NCBI RefSeq assembly: GCF_001598435.1
Contig: NZ_BCYY01000030.1
Span: 1 to 51,599 of the forward strand
Length of the DNA stretch: 51,599 bases
Source of the DNA: Sphingomonas pituitosa NBRC 102491
GTDB lineage: Bacteria > Pseudomonadota > Alphaproteobacteria > Sphingomonadales > Sphingomonadaceae
Direction: 5' to 3'
The notes below the pieces were generated by a model that saw only the letters and a program-made list of their open reading frames with translations, made no database searches and had not been told where the DNA came from. Below are positions 19,255 to 27,943 of the stretch, one piece after another. How positions within the stretch are numbered: position 1 is the stretch's first letter; every line of letters starts with the position of its first letter. The position numbers were made by a program, and so were the translations under genes.

Positions 19255-19334
19255 GCTTGTGTCTCCTCGGGAGGGTATTGCGAGCGGCATGTAGGGGGCG
19301 GCGGGCGCGTTGCCACCCCCGGCGTACCGGCTGT

Positions 19335-20030
19335 CTACGGCGTCGCCGGCGCGCGGGGCGCTGCCTGCACCAGCAGATGCGCGGCGACGGCGAGGTACCA
19401 GCTCGCAACCATGCATCCCGCCATCAGCAGGTCCACCGCCACCACCGCCCAGATCGGCATTGGCGCATCTTCCGGGAATGCCATCAGCGGAAAGGCAAGG
19501 GCCAGCGCGCCGGGCGCGAGCACGATGACAACCGCCACGATGGCCGGCCGAAGGTGCGGTGCCATGCGGCGCCAGCTGGCGCGCAGTGCTTCTCCCGCGC
19601 GCTCGCCTTCGCCGACGATCAGTGGCACCGTCACCAGCCAGCGGGCGTAGAGGTACAAGCCCGGCAGGATCAGCAGCAGCATCCCGGCGGCAATTGCGAG
19701 GCCGGTGACGATCCCGGCGAAAAAGAACGCACCCGCCCTGCCCGGCTGCCCCCACGCATGATGCGCGCCTTCACGCCGCAGCAGCGCGCTGGTGAGCAGG
19801 AACTGGGCAAAGACGCCGACCAGCGACGAGAGCAGCCCCAATCGTTGGTCTGATCCGGTAGCATCGATCGCGATCCAGGGTAGCGCCATCGCCACGATCG
19901 CCAGCGCGGCGGGGAGCGGATGGGCACGCAGCAGGGCTCCGGCTCGGCCCAGAAATTCGCCACTATGTATCGTCCGTCTCCCCCGAGCCCTTCGGCCGCA
20001 GGCGATAGACGATGCCGGGCCAGCAGTCAT
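19335..20030 (-). CDS. Polytopic membrane protein, unknown function
   Basis: Predicted membrane protein of up to 231 residues with about five hydrophobic segments. It includes the sequence VPLIVGEGERAGEALRASWRRM, which resembles the loop in glycerophosphodiester phosphodiesterase membrane-domain proteins. The N-terminal 20 or so residues look unlike protein and the true start may lie downstream; no strong Shine-Dalgarno site supports the ATG at 20030. Function unknown. Same strand as yghU, but about 80 bp upstream of it. Confidence 0.65.
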   Translation of the reverse strand: MTAGPASSIACGRRARGRRTIHSGEFLGRAGALLRAHPLPAALAIVAMALPWIAIDATGSDQRLGLLSSLVGVFAQFLLTSALLRREGAHHAWGQPGRAGAFFFAGIVTGLAIAAGMLLLILPGLYLYARWLVTVPLIVGEGERAGEALRASWRRMAPHLRPAIVAVVIVLAPGALALAFPLMAFPEDAPMPIWAVVAVDLLMAGCMVASWYLAVAAHLLVQAAPRAPATP

Positions 20031-20056
20031 CCCGCCGTATCGACGACCCGCACGCG

Positions 20057-20091
20057 AAAGGGTCGGGCGCAGCCTTCGCCGCGCCCGACCC
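20057..20091 (-). terminator. Hairpin terminator of the outer-membrane barrel gene
   Basis: On the minus strand an 11-bp perfect stem GGGTCGGGCGC / GCGCCCGACCC encloses GGCGAAGGCT, followed by TTT. The loop is identical to that of the tol-pal terminator. The short T run makes it weaker. It lies 22 bp after the stop of the gene at 20113. Confidence 0.75.
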
Positions 20092-20112
20092 CCTTGTTCG
20101 ACTGCGCTACGC

Positions 20113-20718
20113 TTACTTGAAACGCAGACCGACGCCGGCCATCACGCGCTGACGCGCGGTATGGTCGTTATACTGCGAGCGGACATACTGGACGTTCGCA
20201 TAGAGCGGCATGCGGGCATCCTCGCCGCTCAGCGAATATTCGACGCCGCCGCCGACCTGGTAGCCGCTGGTGTTGAAGTGGTCATAATAGCCGCCGGTCG
20301 GCGTATCGAGCCGCTTGCGCTGCTCATTGACGACATAGCCGCCCTTGGCGAAGATCAGCAGCTGCGGGGTGGCGAGCACGCCCGCGCGCACCGCCGCGCC
20401 ATATTCATCGAACGACTTGTGGCACACGGTGCCGCCGCTCGCGCCCGAGCAATTCTCGTTCCAGTCGTTGGCGCGCCAGTAGCTGCCCTCGGCGCCGATC
20501 ACGATGCGATCGCCGATCTGGCCGTCGAAGCCGATGGTGCCGCCATAGCCGAACTTGTCGTTATGGTTGCCCTGCGACTGGAAGCGGTCGCCACCGGCGT
20601 TCGCTTCGATGCGGATGCCGCGGAAGCTGGTGCCGTTGCTGCTGGTGGTTTCCTGGGCCTGGGCCGCCGTGGCGGTGAAGCCGAGTGCCGCGATGGCGAC
20701 GATGAACGCTGAACGCAT
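20113..20718 (-). CDS. Outer-membrane beta-barrel protein (OmpA/Omp25-like)
   Basis: Protein of 201 residues with a signal peptide ending AQA-QE (about residue 21) and alternating amphipathic strands typical of an eight-stranded barrel (YGGTIGFDGQIGD, GGYVVNEQRKRL, GGGVEYSLSGEDAR, VGLRFK). Two cysteines in the NCSGASGGTVC loop could form a disulfide. Family assignment is by architecture; the last residue is Lys rather than the usual Phe. Function unknown, probably surface structure or adhesion. Confidence 0.82.
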   Translation of the reverse strand: MRSAFIVAIAALGFTATAAQAQETTSSNGTSFRGIRIEANAGGDRFQSQGNHNDKFGYGGTIGFDGQIGDRIVIGAEGSYWRANDWNENCSGASGGTVCHKSFDEYGAAVRAGVLATPQLLIFAKGGYVVNEQRKRLDTPTGGYYDHFNTSGYQVGGGVEYSLSGEDARMPLYANVQYVRSQYNDHTARQRVMAGVGLRFK

Positions 20719-20908
20719 ACGAGTACATCCCTTGGATTGGATTGGTTTCCAGTCGCGGTAACACGCCAGCGGGCAAAGGTTTCCGCAGCGTTACGCAAAT
20801 GCTTGGCGAGCGTGGCGAATATGCAACACCTTGCAGGTGGTTGCCGGCCGTAACGTCGCGCCGCGCCCCGCGCTTGCCGCCCGCGCCGCCAGGCGGCAAA
20901 GGCGCGGC

Positions 20909-22291
20909 ATGTCGTTTCGATCCATCCCGATCCGCCGCCTCCGGCCACTGCTGCTCGCCGTCGTCGCGGTGATGGCCTGCTATGCGCTGGCACTGGTGCC
21001 GCGGGAAGTGCATCCGCTCGACCTCACCTTCAACTCGATGCTCGATCACCTCCTCCGCGGGCGGTTCGACGTCGATCCGGCGATCGTCGGCCGCGAGGGG
21101 TTCACGGTCGGCGGACAGGTCATGGCCTATTGGGGCATCCTGCCCGCGCTGCTGCGCCTGCCCTTCACGCTGTTCCCCGGCTGGCGGACGCTGGATTTCA
21201 CGATCGGATCCTGCCTCGTCGCGCTGGTCGGCATGGCCGCGACCAAGCTGTGGACGCTGCGGCTGATCCGCACCGAACTGCCCGGCCTGCCGGCATGGCT
21301 GGACAGGGCGATGATCGTGGTACTGCTCTTCTCCGGCGCGGAGGTCTGCTTTCTGCGGCTCAGCCTGTACCAGGAGGTCTGCTTCTGGGCGGCGCTATGG
21401 GGCGCGCTGTTCGTGGCCGCGGCGATCCACGCCCAGCTGCGCGGGCTCGGCCGCGGCGCGCTGCTGGTCCTGGCGCTGGCGGCGGGGCTGGCGATGCTGA
21501 CGCGCGTGTCGCTGGGCATCGGGCTGGTCGCAGCATTCGGCGGCGTGCTGCTCGTGGAAAGCCTGCGCCACCGCACCGACCTGCGCGGCTGGCTCGCGAC
21601 AGCGGCGGCCCCGCTGCTGCTGCTCCTGCTGCTGGGCGGCGTGACCGCGCTCGTCAATCTGGGGCGCTGGGGCGATCCGCTCACCTTCGCCGACTATCAT
21701 CACTACAACTATAACGCCTGGTACCCGGATCGGCTGGTGCGGATGGCCGAGCAGGGGCTGTTCAACCTGCACCGCATTCCCTTCGGCCTGGTCTATTATT
21801 TCGCGCCGGTGTGGGTGCTGCGCGGCGCCGACGGGCAGCTGCTGTTGGACGCCACCCGCCAGAAGTGGATCGACGCGGCGGAACTGCCGCCCAGCAGCTT
21901 CCTGCTCACCGATCCGCTGCTGCTGGTGCTGGGCGGCCTTGCGGTCGCGGGCTGGGTCCGGCAGTCCTCCGCCCATCGCGCGCGCAGCGTCGCGATCGCG
22001 CTGGGCCTCGCCATCCCCGCCGGGCTGATGCTGTGCGCGGTCAGCATGAACTTCCGCTACCGCCTGGACTTCTACCCGCTGTTCGAGTTCCTCGCCTTTT
22101 CCGGCCTGATCCTCGCCGCCCGCGGCGGTCCGGCACCGGGCCCGCGCTGGACCGCGATGCTTGCGATCGTTTCGGTGCTCGCGTCGCTGCTCGTCGGCGC
22201 CGCCTATCTGGTGGGCCGGCTTGGGCCGGGCCAGCTGCTGATCGGCGACGGCGTCGGCGCCTATTATCTCCAGGCGTTCGGCCTGCGCTGA
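20909..22291 (+). CDS. Polytopic membrane protein, GT-C-like
   Basis: Protein of 460 residues with about ten hydrophobic helices. The first luminal loop carries several acidic residues (REVHPLDLTFNSMLDHLL) and later loops contain FADYHHYNYNAWYPDRL, features seen in GT-C glycosyltransferases that use lipid-linked sugars. No catalytic residue can be identified with certainty, so the assignment is tentative. The start at 20909 was chosen because the preceding 26 codons are Arg/Ala-rich and unconvincing. It is divergent from the outer-membrane protein gene and convergent with dprA. Confidence 0.75.
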   Translation: MSFRSIPIRRLRPLLLAVVAVMACYALALVPREVHPLDLTFNSMLDHLLRGRFDVDPAIVGREGFTVGGQVMAYWGILPALLRLPFTLFPGWRTLDFTIGSCLVALVGMAATKLWTLRLIRTELPGLPAWLDRAMIVVLLFSGAEVCFLRLSLYQEVCFWAALWGALFVAAAIHAQLRGLGRGALLVLALAAGLAMLTRVSLGIGLVAAFGGVLLVESLRHRTDLRGWLATAAAPLLLLLLLGGVTALVNLGRWGDPLTFADYHHYNYNAWYPDRLVRMAEQGLFNLHRIPFGLVYYFAPVWVLRGADGQLLLDATRQKWIDAAELPPSSFLLTDPLLLVLGGLAVAGWVRQSSAHRARSVAIALGLAIPAGLMLCAVSMNFRYRLDFYPLFEFLAFSGLILAARGGPAPGPRWTAMLAIVSVLASLLVGAAYLVGRLGPGQLLIGDGVGAYYLQAFGLR

Positions 22292-22353
22292 GCCTGGCGC
22301 ATTGATTGCCGCATTTTCCGAGTCGTCGACCGTAAACGCAACTTGAAAATGCT

Positions 22354-23433
22354 CTACCGGAGCGACACCCGCGCGCCGGCGTGGCGATCGAGCCGCCCGG
22401 CAAGCTCCAGCTCCAGCAGCACCGTCTGCACCGCCGCCGGCGAACAGCCGGACTGGCGGATGAGTTCGTCGACCGCGACCGGCACCGGGCCGAGCAGGTC
22501 CGCCACCCTGCGGCGCTCCGCGTCGCTGGCATCCTCGCCGGGCGCAGCGCCGAACCGTCCGCCCGGCGCCCGCACCCCGCGCGGATCGATCGGCCGCACC
22601 GCTTCCCAGATGTCCGCGGCCGACTGGACCAGGATCGCGCCTTCGCGGATCAGGAGGTTGCATCCCTGCGCCCGCGGATCGAGCGGCGAGCCGGGCACGG
22701 CCATCACGTCCCGCCCCGCCTCCGCCGCGATGCGGGCGGTGATCAGGCTGCCGGAACGCGGTGCCGCCTCCACCACCACCGTACCGAGCGAAAGGCCGGC
22801 GATGATGCGGTTGCGCGCCGGGAAATAACGCGCGAGCGGCTCGGTGCCCGGCGGCTGCTCGGTGACGAGCAGGCCCTCCGTCGCCACCCGTTCCTGCAGC
22901 GCGGCATTTTCCGGCGGGAAGACGATGTCGATGCCGCTGGCGATCACGCCGACGGTGCCGCCCGCCAGCGCGCCCTGGTGCGCGGCAGTGTCGATGCCCC
23001 GCGCCAGCCCGGAAACCACCGTCGCGCCATGCTCCACCAGTCCGATGGCGAGCTGCCGCGCGAAGCGGCACGCCGCCGCCGAGGCGTTGCGCGCGCCGAC
23101 CATCGCGACGCAGGGGCGGGCCAGCAGCGCGACATTGCCGCGCAGGATCAGCGCAGGCGGCGCGTTCTCCAGCTCGGCCAGCAGCGCCGGATAGGCGGGA
23201 TCGTCGAGGAACAGATAGCGGGCGCCCAGCCGCTCGACCGCGGCGATCTCGCGCCGCACGGCCCCGGCATCGGCGATCTGCGGTGCCCGGCCGCCGCCGC
23301 GCGCGGCGAGCATCGGCAGGGCCTCCAGCGCAGCTTCGGCCGAACCGTAGCGGCGGATCAGCTGCGCATAGCTGACGGGGCCCACATTGGCGGAGCGCAG
23401 CAGCCTCAGCCGCGGCTCCCGCCCGTCAGCCAC
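22354..23433 (-). CDS. dprA: DNA-processing protein DprA
   Basis: Protein of 359 residues that binds incoming single-stranded DNA and loads RecA during natural transformation. The Rossmann-fold signature is clear: MVGARNASAAA, VVSGLARGIDTAAHQGAL, GVIASGIDIVFPPEN and FPARNRIIAGLS. A C-terminal winged-helix DprA domain follows (VAVDELIRQSGCSP, then LLELELAGRL). The GTG start at 23433 overlaps the end of plsY by 8 nt, so translation is coupled to plsY. Confidence 0.95.
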   Translation of the reverse strand: MADGREPRLRLLRSANVGPVSYAQLIRRYGSAEAALEALPMLAARGGGRAPQIADAGAVRREIAAVERLGARYLFLDDPAYPALLAELENAPPALILRGNVALLARPCVAMVGARNASAAACRFARQLAIGLVEHGATVVSGLARGIDTAAHQGALAGGTVGVIASGIDIVFPPENAALQERVATEGLLVTEQPPGTEPLARYFPARNRIIAGLSLGTVVVEAAPRSGSLITARIAAEAGRDVMAVPGSPLDPRAQGCNLLIREGAILVQSAADIWEAVRPIDPRGVRAPGGRFGAAPGEDASDAERRRVADLLGPVPVAVDELIRQSGCSPAAVQTVLLELELAGRLDRHAGARVSLR

Positions 23434-24031
23434 GCTTGCTGCCGACCCTGGGTTCGGACCCGCTGAGCAGCCGGTCGATATTCTCGCGGTGCTTCCACAG
23501 CACGATCAGCGCCAGCGCGAGCAGCATCAGCACCAGATCGATGCGGCCGAAGAACGCCGCGCTCACCGGCGCGCTGACCGCAGCCGCCATGCCGGAGACC
23601 GAGGAGATGCGCACCGTCGCCAGAAGGCCCAGCCACACCGCCGCATAGACGAGGCCGGACGGCCAGTAGAGCGCCAGCACCACGCCCATCAGCGTCGCCA
23701 CGCCCTTGCCGCCGCGGAACCGCAGCCAGACGGGATAGCAATGGCCGATAAAGGCGGCGGTCGCCGCCAGGGCAGCGGTGCCCGGCAGGAACGCCGCCGC
23801 GAGCAGCACCGCCACCGCGCCCTTGGCCATATCGAGCAGCAGCGTCGCCGCCGCCAGGCCCTTGCGCCCGGTGCGCAGCACGTTCGTGGCACCGATATTG
23901 CCCGATCCGATCTGGCGCAGGTCTCCCGCCCCGGCGGCGCGCGTCAGCAGCACCCCGAACGGGATCGAACCCAGCAGATAGCCGAGCAACAAGGCCCCCG
24001 CGGGGACCATCCATGGAACTTCCGTGGGCAA
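23426..24031 (-). CDS. plsY: Glycerol-3-phosphate acyltransferase PlsY
   Basis: Integral membrane enzyme that transfers acyl groups from acyl-phosphate to glycerol-3-phosphate, the first step of phospholipid synthesis. It has about five TM helices and the three family motifs: GSIPFG, GSGNIGATNVLRTG and RFRGGKGVAT. The TTG start at 24031 has AAAGGGGG upstream; an ATG at 24010 is an alternative giving 194 residues. It precedes dprA, a common pairing. Here topA is not adjacent. Confidence 0.94.
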   Translation of the reverse strand: MPTEVPWMVPAGALLLGYLLGSIPFGVLLTRAAGAGDLRQIGSGNIGATNVLRTGRKGLAAATLLLDMAKGAVAVLLAAAFLPGTAALAATAAFIGHCYPVWLRFRGGKGVATLMGVVLALYWPSGLVYAAVWLGLLATVRISSVSGMAAAVSAPVSAAFFGRIDLVLMLLALALIVLWKHRENIDRLLSGSEPRVGSKRG

Positions 24032-24151
24032 TGCGGCCCCCTTTCGTTCCCGCGTTTAGCCGTTTCCCTTACCCGAACGCAATGATCTGCATGCAGGCGC
24101 AGATCCGCGCGCGCGTTGACGGCGGCGGCACCGCTCGGCCATGGCGGGTGC

Positions 24152-24949
24152 ATGGTTGATCGTCGCCCCGTCCTCTTCTTCGATTCCGGCGTCGGCGGGC
24201 TTTCGGTACTGGGCCCCACCGCCGCGCTGCTGCCCCGGGCGCCCCTGGTCTATGTCGCCGATTCCGCAGGGTTTCCCTATGGCACCAAGAGCGAGGCGGA
24301 GATCGCCGCCCGGGTGCCGGCGCTGCTCGGGCGGCTCGCCGAACGCTATGATCCCCGGCTGATCGTGATCGCCTGCAACACCGCATCGACGATCGCGCTC
24401 CAGCATGTCCGCGCGGCGCTCGACCTGCCGATCGTCGGCACCGTGCCCGCGATCAAGCCCGCGGCGGAGATCAGCCGCACCCGCACCATCGGCGTGCTCG
24501 GCACCGCCGCGACGGTGCGCCAGCCCTATGTCGACGACCTCGCCGCGCGCTTCGCCGGCGACTGCACGGTGCTGCGCCACGGCTCGGCCGCGCTGGTCGA
24601 GCTCGCGGAGGCGAAGCTCGCGGGCGAGGCGATCGCGCCGGAGGTGATCGCCAACGAACTCGACGGCCTCTTCCGCCAGCCGGGCGGGGACCATATCGAC
24701 GTCATCGTCAACGCCTGCACCCATTTCCCCCTCCTGGAACCGGAATTGCGGGCCGCGGCGCGCGAAGGCATGGCCTTTGTGGATGGCGGCCCGGGGATCG
24801 CGCGCCGCGTCGCGCATCTCACGCAGGACCAGAGCTGGCCGGAAGACCAGCCGCCGGGCCGGGCGGTGTTCACCGCCCGCGATCACCGCGCAGACCTGCT
24901 GGCCCCCGCGCTCGCCCGCTACGGGCTCAGTCGAATCGAGACGCTGTAG
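24152..24949 (+). CDS. murI: Glutamate racemase
   Basis: Cofactor-independent enzyme of 265 residues that makes D-glutamate for peptidoglycan. It has the FFDSGVGGLSV N-terminal motif and both catalytic cysteines, Cys75 in ACNTAS and Cys189 in NACTHFPLL. The start at 24152 gives MVDRRPVLFFD; the open frame from 24116 is longer but unlikely. It is divergent from plsY across a 120-bp gap and convergent with the 56-aa gene at 24953. Confidence 0.95.
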   Translation: MVDRRPVLFFDSGVGGLSVLGPTAALLPRAPLVYVADSAGFPYGTKSEAEIAARVPALLGRLAERYDPRLIVIACNTASTIALQHVRAALDLPIVGTVPAIKPAAEISRTRTIGVLGTAATVRQPYVDDLAARFAGDCTVLRHGSAALVELAEAKLAGEAIAPEVIANELDGLFRQPGGDHIDVIVNACTHFPLLEPELRAAAREGMAFVDGGPGIARRVAHLTQDQSWPEDQPPGRAVFTARDHRADLLAPALARYGLSRIETL

Positions 24950-24952
24950 GCT

Positions 24953-25123
24953 TCAGGCGAAATCGCCGAGCACCGCCTGCGGATCGCGAACGATGAGCTT
25001 GGCGGTATAGCGATCCGCCATTTCCTCGTGGATGCGCCGCGCACTGCTATCCTCGCATCGCTGCGCGCGCTCGCGCTCCTGGCGGGCACGCCTTTCGAAA
25101 TATGCGGTGTCGTTCTTACCCAT
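24953..25123 (-). CDS. Small charged protein, unknown function
   Basis: Protein of 56 residues starting MGKNDTAYFERRARQERERA, rich in Arg and Glu and probably one or two helices. It resembles a family of small conserved sphingomonad proteins with a Y-F-x-R-R-A-x-x-E pattern and an H-x-x-M/L-A-x-x-Y segment; I know no function. GGAGGG lies 7 nt before the ATG at 25123. It ends 3 nt from murI on the opposite strand. Confidence 0.72.
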   Translation of the reverse strand: MGKNDTAYFERRARQERERAQRCEDSSARRIHEEMADRYTAKLIVRDPQAVLGDFA

Positions 25124-25233
25124 TGGCTGCCCTCCGGCCATAAGCGGGAGCCCGACGTCTCTCAGCAGCGGACCTGCTTGCACCCGAGTCGCCCGCGATA
25201 CGCGATATTTACCACAACCAGCGATGCAGTTCG

Positions 25234-25258
25234 CTGATCTTGCGCAATCCTCGATCAG
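25234..25258. promoter_or_regulatory. Inverted repeat upstream of hemA
   Basis: CTGATC and GATCAG flank a 13-bp spacer in the 296-bp gap before hemA. hemA is usually controlled by iron, oxygen or haem-responsive regulators in alphaproteobacteria. The arms are short and match no known box I can name, so this may be chance. The rest of the gap (25124-25419) shows nothing clear. Confidence 0.25.
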
Positions 25259-25419
25259 TACGGTGAAGATTCTTCATGAGCGCCGCCGCTGCTTCCCGGG
25301 CGCCACCACCCTATGTTTCAGGTGCAGATCCCGCCCGCCGTGCACCCGAATCCGCGTGGGGCATATACGGTGGTTCACGTGCTGGAATTGCGGGAAAGTT
25401 AGGCGTAGAGAACCAATCC

Positions 25420-26664
25420 ATGCAGCGCCAAGACGCATCCGCACCCGCGATCGACTATACGCGGGTCTTCACCCAGGCCATCGACCGCCTCCATGCCGAG
25501 GGGCGTTACCGGGTCTTCATCGACATCCTGCGCAACAAGGGGATGTTCCCCAATGCGCGCTGCTTCGCCGGGCATAACGGGCCGAAGCCGATCACGGTGT
25601 GGTGCTCGAACGACTATCTCGCGATGGGCCAGCACCCCAAGGTGATCGAGGCGATGGAAGAGGCGCTGCACGATGTCGGCGCCGGCTCCGGCGGCACCCG
25701 CAACATCGGCGGCAACACCCATTATCACGTCGATCTCGAGCGCGAGCTGGCCGATCTGCACGGCAAGGAAAACGCGCTGCTGTTCACCTCGGGCTATGTC
25801 TCGAACGAGGCGACGCTGGCGACGCTCGCCAAGGTGATGCCGGGCTGCATCATCTATTCGGACGAGCTCAACCACGCCTCGATGATCGCGGGCATCCGCA
25901 ATTCGGGCTGCGAAAAGCGGGTGTGGCGCCACAACGACGTCGCCCATCTCGAGGAACTGCTCGCCGCCGACGATCCCGCGGCGCCGAAGCTGATCGCGTT
26001 CGAGAGCGTCTATTCGATGGACGCCGACATCGCCCCGATCGCCGAGATCTGCGATCTGGCGGACAAGTACAATGCGCTCACCTATCTCGACGAGGTCCAT
26101 GCCGTCGGCATGTACGGCCCGCGCGGCGGCGGCATTTCGGATCGCGAAGGCCTTGCCGATCGCCTGACGATCATCGAGGGCACGCTGGGCAAGGCGTTCG
26201 GCGTGATGGGCGGCTATATCGCCGCCGACCAGGTGATCATCGACGTGATCCGCAGCTATGCGCCGGGCTTCATCTTCACCACCTCGCTGTCGCCGGTGCT
26301 GGTCGCCGGCGCGCTGGCGAGCGTGCGGCACCTCAAGGCATCGAGCATCGAGCGCGACGGCCAGCAGGCCGCCGCCGCGACGCTCAAGCAGTTGATGGCC
26401 GATGCCGGGCTGCCGGTGCTGCCGTCGACCACCCACATCGTGCCGCTGATGGTCGGCGATCCGGTGAAGGCCAAGAAGATCAGCGACGTGCTGCTCGCCG
26501 AATACGGCGTCTACGTCCAGCCGATCAACTACCCCACCGTCCCGCGCGGCACCGAGCGACTGCGCTTCACCCCCGGCCCCGCGCATGACGAAGCGATGAT
26601 GCGCGAGCTGGTGGATGCGCTGGTCGAGATCTGGGGCCGGCTGGAGCTGCGGCTGGCGGCGTGA
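25420..26664 (+). CDS. hemA: 5-aminolevulinate synthase
   Basis: Pyridoxal-phosphate enzyme of 414 residues that condenses glycine and succinyl-CoA, the first step of haem synthesis by the C4 route used in alphaproteobacteria. The PLP lysine is Lys258 in IIEGTLGKAFG. Other conserved motifs are WCSNDYLAMGQHP, SGGTRNIGGNTHYHV, YSDELNHASMI and YLDEVHAVGMYG. The start at 25420 gives the normal length; the open frame from 25276 is shadow. The convergent Uma2 gene stops 6 nt later. Confidence 0.97.
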   Translation: MQRQDASAPAIDYTRVFTQAIDRLHAEGRYRVFIDILRNKGMFPNARCFAGHNGPKPITVWCSNDYLAMGQHPKVIEAMEEALHDVGAGSGGTRNIGGNTHYHVDLERELADLHGKENALLFTSGYVSNEATLATLAKVMPGCIIYSDELNHASMIAGIRNSGCEKRVWRHNDVAHLEELLAADDPAAPKLIAFESVYSMDADIAPIAEICDLADKYNALTYLDEVHAVGMYGPRGGGISDREGLADRLTIIEGTLGKAFGVMGGYIAADQVIIDVIRSYAPGFIFTTSLSPVLVAGALASVRHLKASSIERDGQQAAAATLKQLMADAGLPVLPSTTHIVPLMVGDPVKAKKISDVLLAEYGVYVQPINYPTVPRGTERLRFTPGPAHDEAMMRELVDALVEIWGRLELRLAA

Positions 26665-26670
26665 GCGCCG

Positions 26671-27234
26671 TCAGTCGAGGGTAATCTGGCCGCCGAGGCC
26701 GGGCACGTCCATCGGCCGGCCGAACGGGACAATGACGGCCTCGCCATACGAGCTACCGCTTGCGTCCAACACGAAGCAGTGGGTGACCTGGGCGACGATG
26801 TCGACCACCCAGTAGGCCGGAACACCCGCCCTTCCATATTCTTCGCGCTTCTCGCCGAGGTCGCGCTTCTGCGTCGTCTCCGCGACTTCGATGGCGAAGA
26901 GCACCTCCTCGCCCCGCAACGTCTTCTGCGGCACCGCGCCGGGACGCAGGATGGCGATATCGAAAGCACGTACTGTGTGCGCGTCGATGCGGATGACGAC
27001 ATCGGTGCCAGCCTTTGCCCCCGCCGCTTGCACCAACGGAAACAGCAATCCGATCAGGCGCGCGTTGAGTTCGCCATGCGACCAGTCGGCCGGCATCATC
27101 TTTTCGATTCCCCCCCGGACCAGCTCGGCCCGCATGCCATCGAACGCCCCCAGTTCGAGCATGTGGAGGAAATCGTCCGCCGTAAACGGCGACGCCCACT
27201 CCTTGTTGGACGCGAGACGGACCTGCTGGTTCAT
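26671..27234 (-). CDS. Uma2-family (DUF820) PD-(D/E)XK nuclease-like protein
   Basis: Protein of 187 residues with the Uma2 pattern: AELVRGGIEKM (Glu37), FDIAILRP (Asp92), LFAIEVAETT (Glu116), then KREEYGRAGVPAYWVVD. This is the restriction-endonuclease-like fold; family members have no firmly assigned substrate. The catalytic residues appear intact. It lies 43 bp downstream of btaB on the same strand, perhaps by chance. Confidence 0.88.
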   Translation of the reverse strand: MNQQVRLASNKEWASPFTADDFLHMLELGAFDGMRAELVRGGIEKMMPADWSHGELNARLIGLLFPLVQAAGAKAGTDVVIRIDAHTVRAFDIAILRPGAVPQKTLRGEEVLFAIEVAETTQKRDLGEKREEYGRAGVPAYWVVDIVAQVTHCFVLDASGSSYGEAVIVPFGRPMDVPGLGGQITLD

Positions 27235-27277
27235 GCCACGCAGTGTAGCACGGCAGGCACTCCCGAAGCGATACCGC

Positions 27278-27943
27278 TCAGGCCTGCCGCGTGAGCCCCG
27301 CGCTCCACGTATAGCCGCGCAGAGACGAGCGGAACTCGGCCGTCATTCCCAGCTCGGCGGCGACCGACTCCACCACCGCGCGCAGATCGGCGCGGGGATA
27401 GACGTGGAAGGCGTTGAGTTCCTTGAAGTGGAAGCGCTTGGCGAAGCCCGGCAGCCGCTCATATTGCCCGAAATCGACGATGTGCAGGCTGCCGCCCGGC
27501 GCCAGCGCCCTGGCGCCCAGCGTAATCGCTTCCTTCCAGGGCGGGATCATCGACAGCGTGTAGCTCATGAACACGCGGTCGACCTGTTCGAGACCGAACA
27601 GCGCGTGCACGTCGAACGCCCCGGCATCGCCCTGCGCCAGCGTGATCTTGCTCGATAGCCCGTGCTTCGCCACCGACTTCCGCGCGGTGTCGAGCATCGC
27701 CTCGCTGATGTCGAAGCCGTGGAAGCGCGCATTGGGCCAGCGCTTGGCCGCGACGATCAGGTTGCGCGCGGTGCCGCAGCCGACCTCGAGCACCGTACCG
27801 CCGGGCGGCGGCGCGAGCTCGCGGATCAGCCGGTCGCGGCCGAGCAGATAGAATTTGCGCGTGAGATCGTAGAAGTGGCGATGGAGCGCGTAGGTCGCGT
27901 CCATCAGCCCCTTCTGGTCGCCCGTCCCGGCATGCCCGCTCAT
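27278..27943 (-). CDS. btaB: SAM-dependent methyltransferase, BtaB-like
   Basis: Methyltransferase of 221 residues with a SAM motif I VLEVGCGTARNL (about residues 51-62), then GFDISEAML and VFMSYTLSMIPPWKEAI. It fits BtaB, which adds three methyl groups to the homoserine head of diacylglyceryl-homoserine to give the betaine lipid DGTS. The start overlaps the btaA stop (ATGA), and this pairing is the best evidence for function. A general ubiquinone/menaquinone-type methyltransferase is the alternative. Confidence 0.85.
   Translation of the reverse strand: MSGHAGTGDQKGLMDATYALHRHFYDLTRKFYLLGRDRLIRELAPPPGGTVLEVGCGTARNLIVAAKRWPNARFHGFDISEAMLDTARKSVAKHGLSSKITLAQGDAGAFDVHALFGLEQVDRVFMSYTLSMIPPWKEAITLGARALAPGGSLHIVDFGQYERLPGFAKRFHFKELNAFHVYPRADLRAVVESVAAELGMTAEFRSSLRGYTWSAGLTRQA

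Noticed and set aside
25276..25419. N-terminal extension of hemA
   Set aside because: The residues do not resemble ALA synthase and the standard length starts at 25420.
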